A stretch of DNA of 64,000 nt from Bradyrhizobium barranii subsp. barranii (GTDB taxonomy: Bacteria > Pseudomonadota > Alphaproteobacteria > Rhizobiales > Xanthobacteraceae): positions 124,001 through 188,000 of the forward strand of contig NZ_CP086138.1 in the NCBI RefSeq assembly GCF_017565645.3, in the 5' to 3' direction. Shown here piece after piece: positions 47,973-57,981 of this stretch. The stretch's first letter is position 1. Every line of letters begins with the position of its first letter. Both the position numbers and the translations under genes were made by a program. A model generated the notes under the pieces. That model saw only the letters and a program-made list of their open reading frames with translations. It was not told where the DNA came from and searched no databases.

Positions 47973-48714
47973 GGTACTGTCCAGAATCTTTCGCACTTTT
48001 GATCAGGCGACGGCTCCGGTTTCAGAGAGTTGTGGCTGATAGAGCGGTCGCATGTTCATGTAGCATTTGGTCGACCACGCCGTTCCGGCAATGTGCCGCA
48101 GCCGGGCCGCCGCCAAGTTGAGACAGGATTGACCGTCGGGGAAGGCGCCGATGACACGGGGTCGTCGCCGGATCTCCTTCATGATGCGCTCGAGCGGATT
48201 GTTCGTTCGAATCTTCCGCCAATGGATATCTGGAAAGGCATAGTAGGCGAGCGTCTCGTGAACTGCCTGCTCGACGAGATCAGCAGCTTTGGCCATACGG
48301 CTTGCCCGCAGATCCGCGATGACGGTCCTGGCTTTGTCGTCGGCCGCGGCGCGGCTCTCCTGGGCATGAATGGCCTTGAGCATGTGGCTCACCTCGCGGA
48401 CCCGGGTCGACGGCACGTGGCTGAAGACATTGCGATAAAAATGCACCATGCAGCGTTCATAGCGTGCCTCGGGCAGATAATCCGCAACGCTTTCGACAAG
48501 ACCTCGGCACGCGTCGGAAACCACCAACTGCACGCCCTTGAGACCGCGATCGACGAGATGCCGCAGAAACGATGACCAGCCGGATTTGTCCTCCTTGGCG
48601 CCCTCACAGATGCCGAGGATCTCCCGGACCCCCTCGGCATTGACTGCCGAGGCCACCAGCAGCGAGACGTTGCGAACCTCAGCGTGCCGCGCGTCCAATC
48701 CGCTTTGATTCCCT
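47973..48714 (-). mobile_element. IS256-family element fragment (3' part)
   Basis: The minus-strand frame to 48003 holds the C-terminal ~230 residues of an IS256 transposase: GVREILGICEGAKEDKSGWSSFLRHLVDRGLKGVQLVVSDACRGL (D), YERCMVHFYRNVFSHVP, RTNNPLERIMKEIRRRPRVIGAFPDGQSCLNL (E). The right terminus reads GGTACTGTCC at 47973. The 5' half of the element is missing at the junction with the PLP enzyme gene. Confidence 0.85.
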
Positions 48715-48717
48715 CGC

Positions 48718-50001
48718 TCAAGCCGCGTTCAGCGCCTGCGCGAGGTCCGCGATCAGATCCGACGGGTTCTCGATGCCGATCGACAGCCGGATGGTGGAAT
48801 CGAGCACGCCGATCTTTTGGCGGATGTCGGCGGGAACGCCGGAATGGGTCATGGTCGCGGGCAGGCTCGCGAGCGATTCTGTGCCGCCAAGGCTCACCGC
48901 CAGCTTGAGGATCTGTAGCGCGTTGAGGAATTTCACCGCCGCGTCCTTGCCGCCGACGATGTCGAACGAGAAGGTCGATCCCGCGCCCAGGCATTGCCGC
49001 GCGAATACACGGCCCGAGGGCGAGGCCTCCTCGTGATGACCGAGATAGTGAACCCTGGCGACCTTGGGGTGGTCGCGCAGATAGCTCGCCACCAGCCGCG
49101 CATTCGCATCGGCCTTTTCCATGCGCAGGTTCAGCGTCTCCAATGAGCGGTTGATCATCCAGCACGAATGCGGATCGAGCTGGGTGCCGATGGCGCCGCG
49201 CAGCGCCTTGATGCCCTTCATGATCGCCTTCGATCCGAGCGCGGCGCCCGCGATCAGGTCGGAGTGGCCGCCGACATACTTGGTCAGCGAATACAGCGAC
49301 AGGTCCGCGCCGTGCTCGATCGGGCGCTGAAACACCGGGCCGAGCAGCGTGTTGTCGCAGGCGATGATCGGCGTGTGTCCCTGGGTCTTGCCGACGGAAT
49401 CGGCGATGCGGCGGATCATCGCGATGTCGACGAGGCCGTTGGTCGGATTGGCCGGGGTCTCGATCAGGATCATTGAAACCCGCCCCCGACCCATCGCTTC
49501 CTCCGCGGCCTGCCTGACCAAGGCTTCATCGATTCCGTCGGCAAAGCCGGCCGCGCCGATCGACAGCCGCGCAAGCGTGTTCGTCAGCAGCGTTTCCGTG
49601 CCGCCATAGAGCGGCTGGGAATGCAGGATGACATCGCCGGGGCGGACGAAGGCGAGAATCGTGGTCGCGATGGCCGCCATGCCCGACGAGAACAGCGCGC
49701 AGCTTTCGGTGCGCTCATAGACCGCGAGCCTGTCCTCGACGATCTCGCTGTTGGGATGGTTGAAGCGCGAATAGACCAGGCCCGCGCCCATGCCTTCCGG
49801 CGGCTCGCGCCGGCCGGCGACGTAATCGAAGAAGTCCTGGCCGTCTTCGGCCGTCTTGAACACGAAAGTGGAGGTCAGGAACACCGGCGGCTTGATGGCG
49901 CCCTCCGACAATTGCGGATCATAGCCATAGGTCAGCATCAGGGTTTCCGGATGCAGCATATGGTTGCCGATATGGGTCTTCGACGGGAACGGTTTTACCA
50001 T
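48718..50001 (-). CDS. Cys/Met-metabolism PLP-dependent enzyme (cystathionine gamma-synthase family)
   Basis: 427 residues, intact. [34 protein letters not shown] (PLP phosphate loop), [16 protein letters not shown] and [39 protein letters not shown] with the PLP-binding lysine in [10 protein letters not shown]-terminal [21 protein letters not shown]. The family includes cystathionine gamma-synthase, O-acetylhomoserine sulfhydrylase and methionine gamma-lyase; which one is not decidable here. The upstream leader is highly structured (50091-50170). It is one of the few undamaged metabolic genes in the right part. Confidence 0.88.
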   Translation of the reverse strand: MVKPFPSKTHIGNHMLHPETLMLTYGYDPQLSEGAIKPPVFLTSTFVFKTAEDGQDFFDYVAGRREPPEGMGAGLVYSRFNHPNSEIVEDRLAVYERTESCALFSSGMAAIATTILAFVRPGDVILHSQPLYGGTETLLTNTLARLSIGAAGFADGIDEALVRQAAEEAMGRGRVSMILIETPANPTNGLVDIAMIRRIADSVGKTQGHTPIIACDNTLLGPVFQRPIEHGADLSLYSLTKYVGGHSDLIAGAALGSKAIMKGIKALRGAIGTQLDPHSCWMINRSLETLNLRMEKADANARLVASYLRDHPKVARVHYLGHHEEASPSGRVFARQCLGAGSTFSFDIVGGKDAAVKFLNALQILKLAVSLGGTESLASLPATMTHSGVPADIRQKIGVLDSTIRLSIGIENPSDLIADLAQALNAA

Positions 50002-50090
50002 GGCTGCCTCGCTGTTCTGATGCTTGCCCCGCGTTGCGGGCCGAATCGGTGGTACACGGCGGTGGTCACAAAATCGAGCCCCGCCTTTTT

Positions 50091-50170
50091 GGACTCCTTG
50101 TTTTCCGGCGGTTTTCGTGCAGTTGCGGCATCGGGGAAGGGAGTCCGACTCTCACCGCTACTTGCACGAA
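50091..50170 (-). ncRNA. structured leader candidate with hairpin and possible pseudoknot
   Basis: On the minus strand TTCGTGCAAGTAGCGG (50170-50155) pairs with CCGCAACTGCACGAA (50128-50114): about 15 bp with one bulge and one mismatch. The loop contains GGACTCC (50146-50140), complementary to GGAGTCC (50097-50091) downstream, allowing a pseudoknot. It lies ~90 nt upstream of the PLP gene start. I could not match it to a known riboswitch. The same inverted repeat on the plus strand ends in TTTT and could instead be a terminator. Confidence 0.4.
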
Positions 50171-50280
50171 TTTTAGCCGCTCACCTGAGCATGCGCCGGC
50201 TTTTAGGTCGGCGCTCCGCAGTCTGACGGACAGCGCTACGCCTCATGCGAATTAACAGCCTCCTGCAGTCAAAGGCTGCT

Positions 50281-51621
50281 TCACAGCCTGAGGCCGTGAT
50301 CATTGAGCACCCTATCCCTTAGAGCGCCCTTGATCTCGCGGGCAATTTCCTTACGGACCTCGGCACCTAATTCTCGCTTGGCATCCTCGACGAGATCAGA
50401 ATCAGTTCCACTCAAGCCTCTGTCGGCGAGCTGTTGCTCCAGTCTGTTGTCGAACTCTTCGCCCATTGCATCAATGAGCTGGTCCTGCATCGCAGCATGG
50501 TCGTCAGGGGCGATGCGAGAAACCACATCGTCCCAAGGTTGCCAGTCCGTCGCCAAATAGTCAGCAATTTCCGCCGCTTCCTTATTCCGCACGGTTATCT
50601 CTGCATTGTCAACGTGAGCGTCGGTGACGCCGGAAACTTCAAAGAAGCGCATATTCGGCGCGACGTGCTGCAGTCCCAGCCGCTCGCGTAGCTTGTTCTG
50701 ATAAGCAAGATAGACCTCGATGGGATCGATGTTTTCGGCGCTGTCGACGGAGCCGAGCGAGTCAGCCTTCTCGCGCGCGATCCCCTCCAGAGCGTCCAAG
50801 CCGAACATGACGCGCCCCAGTTCGATGAGATCGGGAAGGCGTGCCCCATCGTCATAGACGCCGTTCTCCACGTCTGCGATGAGACGTGCGGTTTGCATAC
50901 CGTTCCAAGTCAACGTTCTGCGATCCTCGCAGGTCTGGTTAGCATCGGCGGCCAGCTGAAAGTACTGCGCACGCAATTGCGGGTTCTTCGCCGCCTCTCG
51001 TAGATCATTCGCCACCGACTGTTGGAATTCCTGATTGTCAGAGTTGACGGACTCGAACAGCTTGCCGAGGAAAAGCGCGTACTCTTCAGCACCCGGCTCT
51101 TCTGCAGAGGTCCGCCAAGCGTCCAGCACCTCCCGATCGCCGTCTTTTGGATTGCCCCTGAGCCAGCCTGCGACGGCTTCAGTGAGAGAGGCGTCCTGTT
51201 CATCGTCTGTCGATGATAGTTCACTCGCGTCGTTGTCCGGAAGCATGACGGATGGACCGGCATAACCCGCGGCGCTGACGGCTGTATGCAGGTTCGTCAG
51301 CACCTGCTCCGGCAGCGGATTTCCATACAGATCTACGTTGGCATCAGCCCCCAACTGCGTCAGTAGGTTCTCGGGTAGGCTGGTTAGCTGGTTATAGTTA
51401 GCAAAGAGGTGCTCGAGCCCGGGCGGGAGCGCCTCGGGTAACCTGGTTAGCTCGTTGCGGTTAACTGCGAGAGTAGTTAGCGTAGCAGGGAGGTTCTCCG
51501 GCAGACTGCTCAATTGATTGTGGCTGACGTCGAGCCACTCAAGCCCAGCAGGGAGGACCTCCGGCAGATTCGGCAACTGATTGTGGCTGACATCGAGAAA
51601 CTGAAGCGCGGGAGGAAGATG
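50281..51621 (-). pseudogene. NEL-domain (IpaH/NopM-like) type III effector, C-terminal part
   Basis: After several leucine-rich repeats (LPAGLEWLDVSHNQLSSLPENLP, LPPGLEHLFANYNQLTSLPENL) comes the NEL E3 ubiquitin ligase domain: LTEAVAGWLRG..., then NQTCEDRRTLTWNGMQTARLI, whose Cys (codon 50929-50931) in C-x-D-R is the catalytic residue of the family. Such effectors are delivered by the type III system into host plant cells and ubiquitinate host proteins. The gene is cut at 51622 by an IS110 element; the 5' part lies at 53332-53802. ATG at 51576 could at most give an N-terminally shortened protein. Confidence 0.88.
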
Positions 51622-53331
51622 CTATGGGGCGGTGGCGAGGATATTGCATCTATCGTTGCTAATGTGAACCGATGGAGCGCCCCATGCAAAAGTTGAACGA
51701 TCTGAGCCGATCCCCGAGCCCACTCGATCCGGACGGCACGCTGATCGCCGTTATCGAACTGAGCCTGTCGAGCTGGCTCGTCGCCGGCATTGTGCCTGGT
51801 GTCGAGCGCCAGCCATTGAAGAAGCTCGCGGTCGATGAGAGCGCATTGCTGAAATTGCTGCATCGATGGCGAGATGAAGCGGCGAAGGCTGGGCATCACA
51901 TCAAACGCATCGCTGTCGCTTTCGAGGCCGGCCGTGACGGCTTCTGGCTGGCGCGCTGGCTCAGGGCACATGATATTGAGGTCCACGTCATTCACGCATC
52001 GAGCGTCGCGGTATCGCGCGAGCACCGGCGCGCCAAGACCGATCGGCTCGACACCAGCTTGCTCAAACGCTCTTTTCTCGGCTGGCTGCGCGGCGAGCGT
52101 GATCACTGCAAGATGGTGGCGATCCCGACAATCGAGGACGAAGACGCCAAGCGGCCCAACCGCGAGCACGAGAGCCTCGTGGGAGAGCGGAGTCGGATCG
52201 TCAACCGAATGAAAGCAGCGTTAATTCGGCTGGGCATCCGCGGCTTCAATCCCAAGCTAAAGAAGGCAGCCGGACGCCTTGAAGATTTGCGCACTCCTGA
52301 GGGAGAGCCAATACAGCCCAACATGTTGGCTGAGCTGCGTCGCGACATGGAGCGCCGCCAGCTGATCAATGATCAGATCCGCCAAATCGAGGATGCTCGC
52401 CTGGAACGCATCGAGCAAGCGCCCGGTGATGGACCAAACGCCATGGTGCTCCTACTGGCGCGGGTGATCGGGGTTGGCATCGAGACGGCCGCCATGCTGG
52501 TGCAGGAGGTGCTGGCGCGAAACATGCGCGATCGACGGGCCGTCGCACGTTATGCCGGCCTCACGGGTTCGCCCGACGAGAGTGGATAAAACGGCGAGAG
52601 AAAGGGCTGGCCCGTTCCGGCAACGCTCGGGTTCGACGCGGCATGATCCAATTGGCGTGGCGATTTCTCATGCTCCAGAAGGACAGCACCTTGGCGCAGT
52701 GGTTTCGAGGCCGCACTGAGAGCACCCGCGGCACTCGCAAGACCATGATCGTGGCCTTGGCGCGCAAGCTTCTGATCGCCCTGTGGCGGCTGGTGCGCGA
52801 GGGCGTGGTACCGGACGGCGTCGTTCTGCGCCCGGCGCAATGAACGGAGGTCACTGAAGGCACCCGACAGTTTCGGCCCACTCCGTCCGCTTGTGACGGG
52901 CCGCCGATGACGGTTCGAGGTGGCGGGGTCCCGAGTTGCCCCATGGCTGTCATGCCGAGAGGAAGAATGGGTCCGCCGCCTCGGAGCTTCGCTGCCGATG
53001 CGCATGACTGCATCATGGTTCGGGTCCCTGGACCCACCGGATACAAGGTTGTGGCGCGACTGATCCGCGCCCGAAAGCGGGCTCCCCTCTGATCGTCATC
53101 CCGACCGCACCCACCGTGCCGGCGTGCTCGAAGCTGTCAAGGTGTGGCCTCGCAAGAGCGAAGCATCTCGAAAGGTTGGTCCGCCGGCCAACCTTGACAG
53201 CCCCTGCGCGCGACGGCCTGGCGCTGCCGCGGGTCGGGACGAAGAAACGGGCTTTCAGATCGAACAAAGAAACTGACGAAGGACAAGACATGCGTTGCAC
53301 TGCCGAACTTCTTGACAAAAGAAGCCCCATA
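51622..53331 (+). mobile_element. IS110-family element interrupting the NEL effector gene
   Basis: The effector's leucine-rich repeat frame stops at ~51622 and resumes at ~53331 on the minus strand. Both element ends read ATGGGGC inward. The transposase frame lies inside on the plus strand. Boundaries are good to a few bases. Confidence 0.8.
51684..52842 (+). pseudogene. IS110-family transposase, frameshifted
   Basis: From ATG at 51684 (GGAG 6 nt upstream): VAFEAGRDGFWLARWLRAHDIEVHVIHASSVAVSREHRRAKTDRLDTSLLKRSFLGWLRGE (DEDD domain), then RVIGVGIETAAMLVQEVLARNMRDRRAVARYAGLTGSPDESG and a stop at 52589. One base is missing; KRREKGLARSGNARVRRGMIQLAWRFLMLQKDSTLAQWFRGR continues in the next frame to 52842. 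The transposase is probably inactive. Confidence 0.85.
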
Positions 53332-53802
53332 CAAGGGCCTCAGGCAGGCTAGCTAGTCGGTTATCACTCGCGTTGAGATAATCGAGACGGGCCGGAAGGG
53401 CGGGCAAGTTGGTCAGCTGGCTGTGACTGACGTTGAGCGACTCGAGGGTGGCGGGCAGGCTATCGGGCAGCCTGGTTAGGCGGTTGAAGGGAACGTCGAT
53501 CCGCCTGAGGTCGGTCGAAAATCTGGGCAAACTGGTCAGGGACAACGATTCGAGATCGAGATGTTGATTGAACAAAGATTTAATCGCGTTAGGGCTTCTT
53601 CTCGATCCTCGAGCGGGCCCACGTCCCGTTCGGCAGCCCAATTTTCAACCGTCCGGTCTTGGTCGTCCTCCACATGAGCTGAATCTGCCACGTCATAGCC
53701 TGTCAGCACTCCGTCCCACTGCGTTTTCCTGCCCCTCTTGTCCGTTCGAAGAGATCCCATCGCCGCGCTGAATACGTCCTGCCTCAAAAGGATCCATTCC
53801 AT
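53332..53802 (-). pseudogene. NEL effector gene, N-terminal part, frameshifted
   Basis: From ATG at 53802: MEWILLRQDVFSAAMGSLRTDKRGRKTQWDGVLTGYDVADSAHVEDDQDRTVENWAAERD..EDREEALTR, then a one-base loss near 53590; the next frame gives IKSLFNQHLDLESLSLTSLPRFSTDLRRIDVPFNRLTRLPDSLPATLESLNVSHSQLTNLPALPARLDYLNASDNRLASLPEAL up to the IS110 insertion. The N-terminal ~70 residues would hold the secretion signal; leucine-rich repeats follow. Confidence 0.83.
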
Positions 53803-53856
53803 ACTCCCTTGCCAAGACTGAGCAGACTCAGTCCACTACGACACGTTGTAACCTCT

Positions 53857-53885
53857 GAAGCACTTACCTGTCGGTAAGCTGACGA
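53857..53885 (-). promoter_or_regulatory. tts-box-like promoter element of the NEL effector
   Basis: The minus strand reads TCGTCAGCTT-A-CCG-AC-AGGT, close to the rhizobial tts box (GTCAGCTTNTCGNNAGCT) bound by TtsI, with two deviations in the second half. It lies about 55 nt upstream of the effector ATG, a usual distance. TtsI activates type III genes in response to plant flavonoids through NodD. Confidence 0.65.
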
Positions 53886-54020
53886 AGAAGCTATCGCCAG
53901 GTGGCGGCTATCGGATTGGAAAGGCGGTGATGTTGCTCCTGAGGGGTAAGCGCGATTTTCCCCGCACGTTGACGCCGGCGGTTTTGATGGATTACCGCAG
54001 TATCGGGCGATGCCGGCCGT

Positions 54021-54290
54021 TCAGGCAGTGGCGGCTTTGTGGAAGTTGAAGGGCAGCAGATCGGTAATATCGGCGTCGCCGGCGCGCTGAGGCAATTCAG
54101 TGAGGACGTGGCGCAACCACGCTAACGGCTCGACACGTGAGGCGCGGCAGGTCAGCATCAGGCTGTAGACGACGGCACTGGCCTTGGCTCCGTCCACGGT
54201 ATCGCTGAACAACCAACTCTTCCTGCCAGTTGCAAAAACCCTGATGTCGCGCTCCAGAAGATTGTTGTCGATCGGCATGCTGCCGTCCCC
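54021..54290 (-). pseudogene. IS66-family TnpC, C-terminal fragment
   Basis: [85 protein letters not shown] is the conserved IS66 C-terminus (PIDNN..ER.IR....GRK.WLF). The rest of the element is absent. Confidence 0.82.
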
Positions 54291-54389
54291 GGTGTAACAA
54301 GATCGACAGGGCTGCTCTGCGCAAAACCGTTCTGGAATGGCCTTGCCCGTCAGGTCAATTGATTCTCGACCTCGGCCAGGGCACCTTCC

Positions 54390-54510
54390 CTACTCGACCT
54401 TGACGTGGCGCTCCTCGATCACCTTGCGCCACGCGGGTATCCCTGCCGCAATCAGGTGGTGCAGTTCGGCAGGCGTGCTGACGCCGTACGCAGAAAGCGA
54501 TCGCGCGCCG
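54390..54510 (-). pseudogene. TctC (Bug family) binding protein, C-terminal fragment
   Basis: The minus-strand frame ends AYGVSTPAELHHLIAAGIPAWRKVIEERHVKVE, matching the usual C-terminus of Bug/TctC periplasmic proteins (P.EF...I..EI..W..VI....I). The rest is missing. It may come from the same transporter as the tctA remnant at 41057-42540. Confidence 0.55.
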
Positions 54511-54785
54511 ACTGATAAGCTTTGTGTAATTTCCTTATCAGTTCGCCGACTGACCCCATTTCTGCAATTTGCTTGTAAGTAGGCGAGTTTACTCAATTTT
54601 GTCTGAAACCTTATCGCAGCAGACCAACTGTACGACTCGCCGATCAACTTCCATATGTAGAGCCTTTGTATCCGGTCGAGTCGAAAAGACGGAGCGCGAG
54701 CTCAGCGCATGCGTCCTATCTGCCCAAGCCGGGAATTGCCGGCCGGAACACGTTCATGATATCTTGAGTCCGCTCTTTCCTAGCT
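54511..54785. other. no gene recognised
   Basis: No domain, RNA or repeat seen between the tctC fragment and the next small gene. Confidence 0.35.
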
Positions 54786-55094
54786 TCAAGGCCGGGTAGA
54801 TATGGTGCAACCCATAGCTCGATATGCAAGTGGGTCGGAATGCTGATACCTGCCCTTGATCTGTGGATGTAGTTCAGCCGCAACTTCCACGTCTGACCTC
54901 GCAATGTATCTGCCACCCCACATCTCGATGATGTTCTTTAAGAGGTAAGTTGGCTTTGCGAGCCTCTTTGTCGTGGTTTGCGCATCAAACCACTCAAACG
55001 CGATCCTGATGCAGTCATCGTGTTCATGCACATTGGTCGGCTGTTGGTATCGGACGCGTTTTTTGGCCTCGGAGATTTGTTCAGTGGTGAGCAT
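54786..55094 (-). CDS. hypothetical protein, 102 aa
   Basis: MLTTEQISEAKKRVRYQQPTNVHEHDDCIRIAFEWFDAQTTTKRLAKPTYLLKNIIEMWGGRYIARSDVEVAAELHPQIKGRYQ. Well-formed mixed helix/strand protein, no family recognised. Lower GC than its surroundings, consistent with acquired DNA. Same strand as the two genes to its right (55136-55641). Confidence 0.5.
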   Translation of the reverse strand: MLTTEQISEAKKRVRYQQPTNVHEHDDCIRIAFEWFDAQTTTKRLAKPTYLLKNIIEMWGGRYIARSDVEVAAELHPQIKGRYQHSDPLAYRAMGCTISTRP

Positions 55095-55135
55095 ACGAGA
55101 TCATCCTCGTCGCGTCCGCCGCATTGCTAGCCTTG

Positions 55136-55351
55136 CTACAGACCGTCGATAAATGTCGGGCCCGTTTCCGCAGCACTACGGACGCCTTTGCTCGCGAACA
55201 AGCGCGCAGCGGCTTCCCGCCCCCGCTCGTATCCTCTACCATAGCCCAAGCGCCAAGCAAGAAAACCGCTGACGCAAGCTATCAATACGAACGCACACCC
55301 AATTACAAAAAGAGAGGGGGCTGCTTGCGGCACAATGCATTCAGGGGTCAT
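55136..55351 (-). CDS. small single-pass membrane protein
   Basis: 71 residues from ATG at 55351. A membrane helix (APSLFVIGCAFVLIACVSGFLAWRLGYG) is followed by an arginine/glycine-rich stretch (GRGYERGREAAARLF). The start overlaps the stop of the upstream gene (ATGA), so translation is coupled. No family recognised. Confidence 0.5.
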   Translation of the reverse strand: MTPECIVPQAAPSLFVIGCAFVLIACVSGFLAWRLGYGRGYERGREAAARLFASKGVRSAAETGPTFIDGL

Positions 55352-55641
55352 TGCGCCTGATCCATCGTCGGGCGCGAGTTGTCCTTCCCGCATTTCACCT
55401 CGATTAGATCAAACAGATCTGAACCTCCAACATTCATAAAATTCCGGCCCACTGAAAGTGCCGCCAAACTTACGGAGGTTGTATTGCCGACGTCGAAGGT
55501 TGTGGGTGACCCCACATACCATCGGCCGTCCGATCGCTTTGAAAATGCAGAACAGTCGATCGTATTGGACTGTGCGTCCTGCGCGAAAGCCGCGCTCATG
55601 AGAGCAATCGGAGGCAATAGGATGCAAGCAATATTCTTCAG
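55348..55641 (-). CDS. small secreted protein with signal peptide
   Basis: 97 residues from ATG at 55641. A signal peptide MLKNIACILLPPIALMSAAFAQ with an AFA-Q cleavage site, then a short domain with two cysteines (TIDCSAFSKRSDGRWYVGSPTTFDVGNTTSVSLAALSVGRNFMNVGGSDLFDLIEVKCGKD). Probably periplasmic. No family recognised. Forms a coupled pair with 55136-55351. Confidence 0.6.
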   Translation of the reverse strand: MKNIACILLPPIALMSAAFAQDAQSNTIDCSAFSKRSDGRWYVGSPTTFDVGNTTSVSLAALSVGRNFMNVGGSDLFDLIEVKCGKDNSRPTMDQAQ

Positions 55642-55768
55642 CATGGCATGGACCACCAATGAAGGGAGACACCATATGCTGAGGCACTCGCTCCGAGCTA
55701 ACAAGCTACCAAAAGTTGGAGGGAAGCCATTCTGGAGCATCGCGACGTACAGTGACAATCTCTTGGCT

Positions 55769-56265
55769 CTATCTGAGTGCAGATGACCAAGACTCTCGGT
55801 GCGGTGGGGTCAAACCCCGCCCCACCCGGTTAGCCAAACGGCTCAGTCGACGGCGTGGGCCGACGAACCTCTGCAACAACGTCGTCCTCCGGGCCACGAA
55901 TGATGACGACGAATCGATGGTTAAACGAATCCTCCACTGAGCCGCCGACCACGGTGCAGGGGCGCCAGGCTTTGCGTCCGGCACCGTTGCGGCGGGCTGA
56001 CCTCGGCCTCGGACTGCGGCGACAGGAGTTCGCCCACAAGGTCGACCGCGCCAGCGTGCCGGACGATTGGTTTCGGTTTGGGTTTTGGCTGCTGAGTGAC
56101 CCAGCCCAACAGCGCGCGACGCTCCTCCTGGCCCAAGGGATTGGCCTCTGCTTGCGCGGCAGCTTGGCGGTCGAGAAGCTCGCGCTGTTTTTCCAGTAGC
56201 GCCGCGTATTTCGGGTGCACTTCGCGGATGCGATCGATCAGGGCGGGTTCGGAGTTTTTAGCCAA
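55769..56265 (-). pseudogene. decayed hypothetical gene
   Basis: Starts MAKNSEPALIDRIREVHPKYAALLEKQRELLDRQAAAQAEANPLGQEERRALLGWVTQQPKPKPKPIVRHAGAVDLVGELL, a coiled-coil/linker type sequence, then appears to change frame near 56000 (PDAKPGAPAPWSAAQWRIRLTI). Family unknown; it resembles small proteins seen in phage-like or island regions. Confidence 0.4.
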
Positions 56266-56331
56266 TTGATTGACTCTCGATAGGTACGCACACGTGGCGC
56301 GATGGTGGGGTGGAAGGTTAGTCGGCAGGGG

Positions 56332-56556
56332 TTAGTGGTTGGCGTGAACGTTGTGCTCGATTGCCACAACGACCGGCCTGCCATCGCGTTCGCCGATTTC
56401 AAAAAGAACGCGCGTCCCGATTGCGGCGGCCACGCCAGCGCGCTGCAGGTCATTGAGCCTGCAAAAAACGCGAACGCCGCGCCGGTCATCGCGCGCAACG
56501 AAAGCGTAGCGCTTCGACTCGTTGATGTGGACGATCCGACCAGCGATCGGCCTGTT
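56332..56556 (-). pseudogene. cold-shock-domain-like small protein, 5' end lost
   Basis: AGRIVHINESKRYAFVARDDRRGVRVFCRLNDLQRAGVAAAIGTRVLFEIGERDGRPVVVAIEHN fits a cold-shock or S1-like OB fold (GRI......YAFV..D......F.......G....G..V.F......G..V.....). The 5' end is replaced by the IS110 end at ~56557. Confidence 0.5.
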
Positions 56557-57232
56557 GCTGAGCCCCGCGTCGGCAGGGTGCTGCGCTTCAGGTTGATGAT
56601 AAACGTGGTCTTTGTCGAGCAGCCACAAGCATCAGACGGAGAAGCGCAGCATGAAACATTACGCTGGACTGGACGTGTCGGTCAAAGAGACGTCCCTGTG
56701 CATTGTCGACGAAACGGGCCGCATTTGCCGGGAAGCGAAGTTGGTGAGTCACCCGGACGATGATCTTCTTGCTGCACTCAACGATCCGATTTGGCGGTTT
56801 GATCGGATTGGGCTCGAGGCTGGACCGCTGTCGCAATGGCTGTTCAGCGGGCTGGCGGAGGCTGGCCTGCTGGTAATCTGCATCGAGACGCGACATGCCA
56901 AGGCGTTCCTCAAGGCGCAGGTGAACAAGAGCGACCGCAATGATGCGCGTGGCATTGCGCAGATGATGCGCGTCGGCTTGTTCCGGCCTGTCCACGTCAA
57001 GACCCTGACCAGCCAAAAGCGACGGGTCCTGCTTGCCGGTCGCAAGCTGCTTCAGGAGAAGGCCATTGCCATCGAGAATGACATTCGTGGGCTGTTACGC
57101 AACTTCGGCTTGAAGGTCGGAATTGTGGGGGTGATCGGCTTTGAACAACGTATCCACGAACTCGTCGGCGGTCAGCCGGAGCTGGCCGAACTCATGGAAC
57201 CGCTTCTCATCGCCCGACGCGTTTTACGCGAA
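56557..57232 (+). pseudogene. IS110-family element, 5' part with transposase N-terminus
   Basis: Same element as 33104-34505. The transposase starts at 56651 and has one extra codon (PDDDLL versus PDDLL). It stops matching after CGCGAAC (57232), where inverted IS256 sequence begins. The other parts of this IS110 copy are at 57982-58125, 58206-58544 and 59154-59372. Confidence 0.88.
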
Positions 57233-57981
57233 CCGGCGACGCCGCGGTTCCTCAGATCGTTCATGACCTTGAGCCAGAATTTGGCGCCTTCGGTTTGCTC
57301 GATCCAAAGCCCGAGCACGTCTTTCTCGCCCGATGCAGTGATGCCCAGCACGACGTAGACTGCCTTGTTCTTGACCATCCCCTCATCGCGAATCTTGACC
57401 CTGAGCGCGTCGAAGAAGACCACCGGATAGATCGCTTCCAGCGGCCGGCTCTGCCATTCGCGGACCTCGTCGAGAATCGCGTCGGTGACCTTGCTGATCA
57501 GATCGGGGGACACCTCGGTGCCGTAGAGCTCGGCCAGATGGCCCTGGATCTCCCGTACCGTCATGCCCCGCCCGTAGAGACTGATGATCTTCTCGTCGAA
57601 GCCGTCGAAGCGGGTCTGGCCCTTCGCGACGATCACCGGTTCGAACGTGCCGGCGCGGTCGCGCGGCACCTCGATCTCGATCTCGCCGTCGTCCGTCAAC
57701 AGCGCTTTGCTGCTTGTGCCGTTGCGGCTGTTGCCCGACCCGCGGCCCGCCGGGTCGCCCTTCTCATAGCCAAGGTGGTGGGTCAGCTCCGCACCCAGTG
57801 CGCGCTCCAGAAGCGCCTTCTTCAGTCGTCTGAAAAGCCCGTCTTCGCCGGCTAAGTCTTCTGGCTTGAGGCTGCCCCCGGCAAGAAGCTGGTCCAAAAT
57901 CTCAGGTGAAAAATTCGTAGCCATGTGAGTCTCCTGTCAAAGGTAAACTCACAGAAACCATCTTACACCGAGTTACTGACA
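57233..57981 (-). pseudogene. IS256-family element, 5' half, inverted
   Basis: From ATG at 57924 on the minus strand: MATNFSPEILDQLLAGGSLKPEDLAGEDGLFRRLKKALLERALGAELTHHLGYEKGD...VREIQGHLAELYGTEVSPDLISKVTDAILDEVREWQSRPLEAIYPVVFFDALRVKIRDEG...KFWLKVMNDLRNRGVA. The rest of the transposase lies on the other strand at 58545. The left terminus contains GTGTCAGTAACTCGGTGTAAG. Confidence 0.88.

Noticed and set aside
48389..49165. 258-codon minus-strand frame overlapping the IS256 fragment and the PLP enzyme
   Set aside because: It crosses the junction of two genes in a different frame and is arginine-rich, typical of an out-of-frame reading.
50091..50170. SAM-II or cobalamin riboswitch upstream of the PLP enzyme
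   Set aside because: CCGCAACTG recalls the cobalamin core and the gene context fits SAM riboswitches, but the other conserved elements are not visible, so only a generic structured element is reported.
50034..50255. Plus-strand frames of 73 and 201 codons upstream of the PLP gene
   Set aside because: They overlap the structured leader and the gene's start antisense; no ribosome site or domain.
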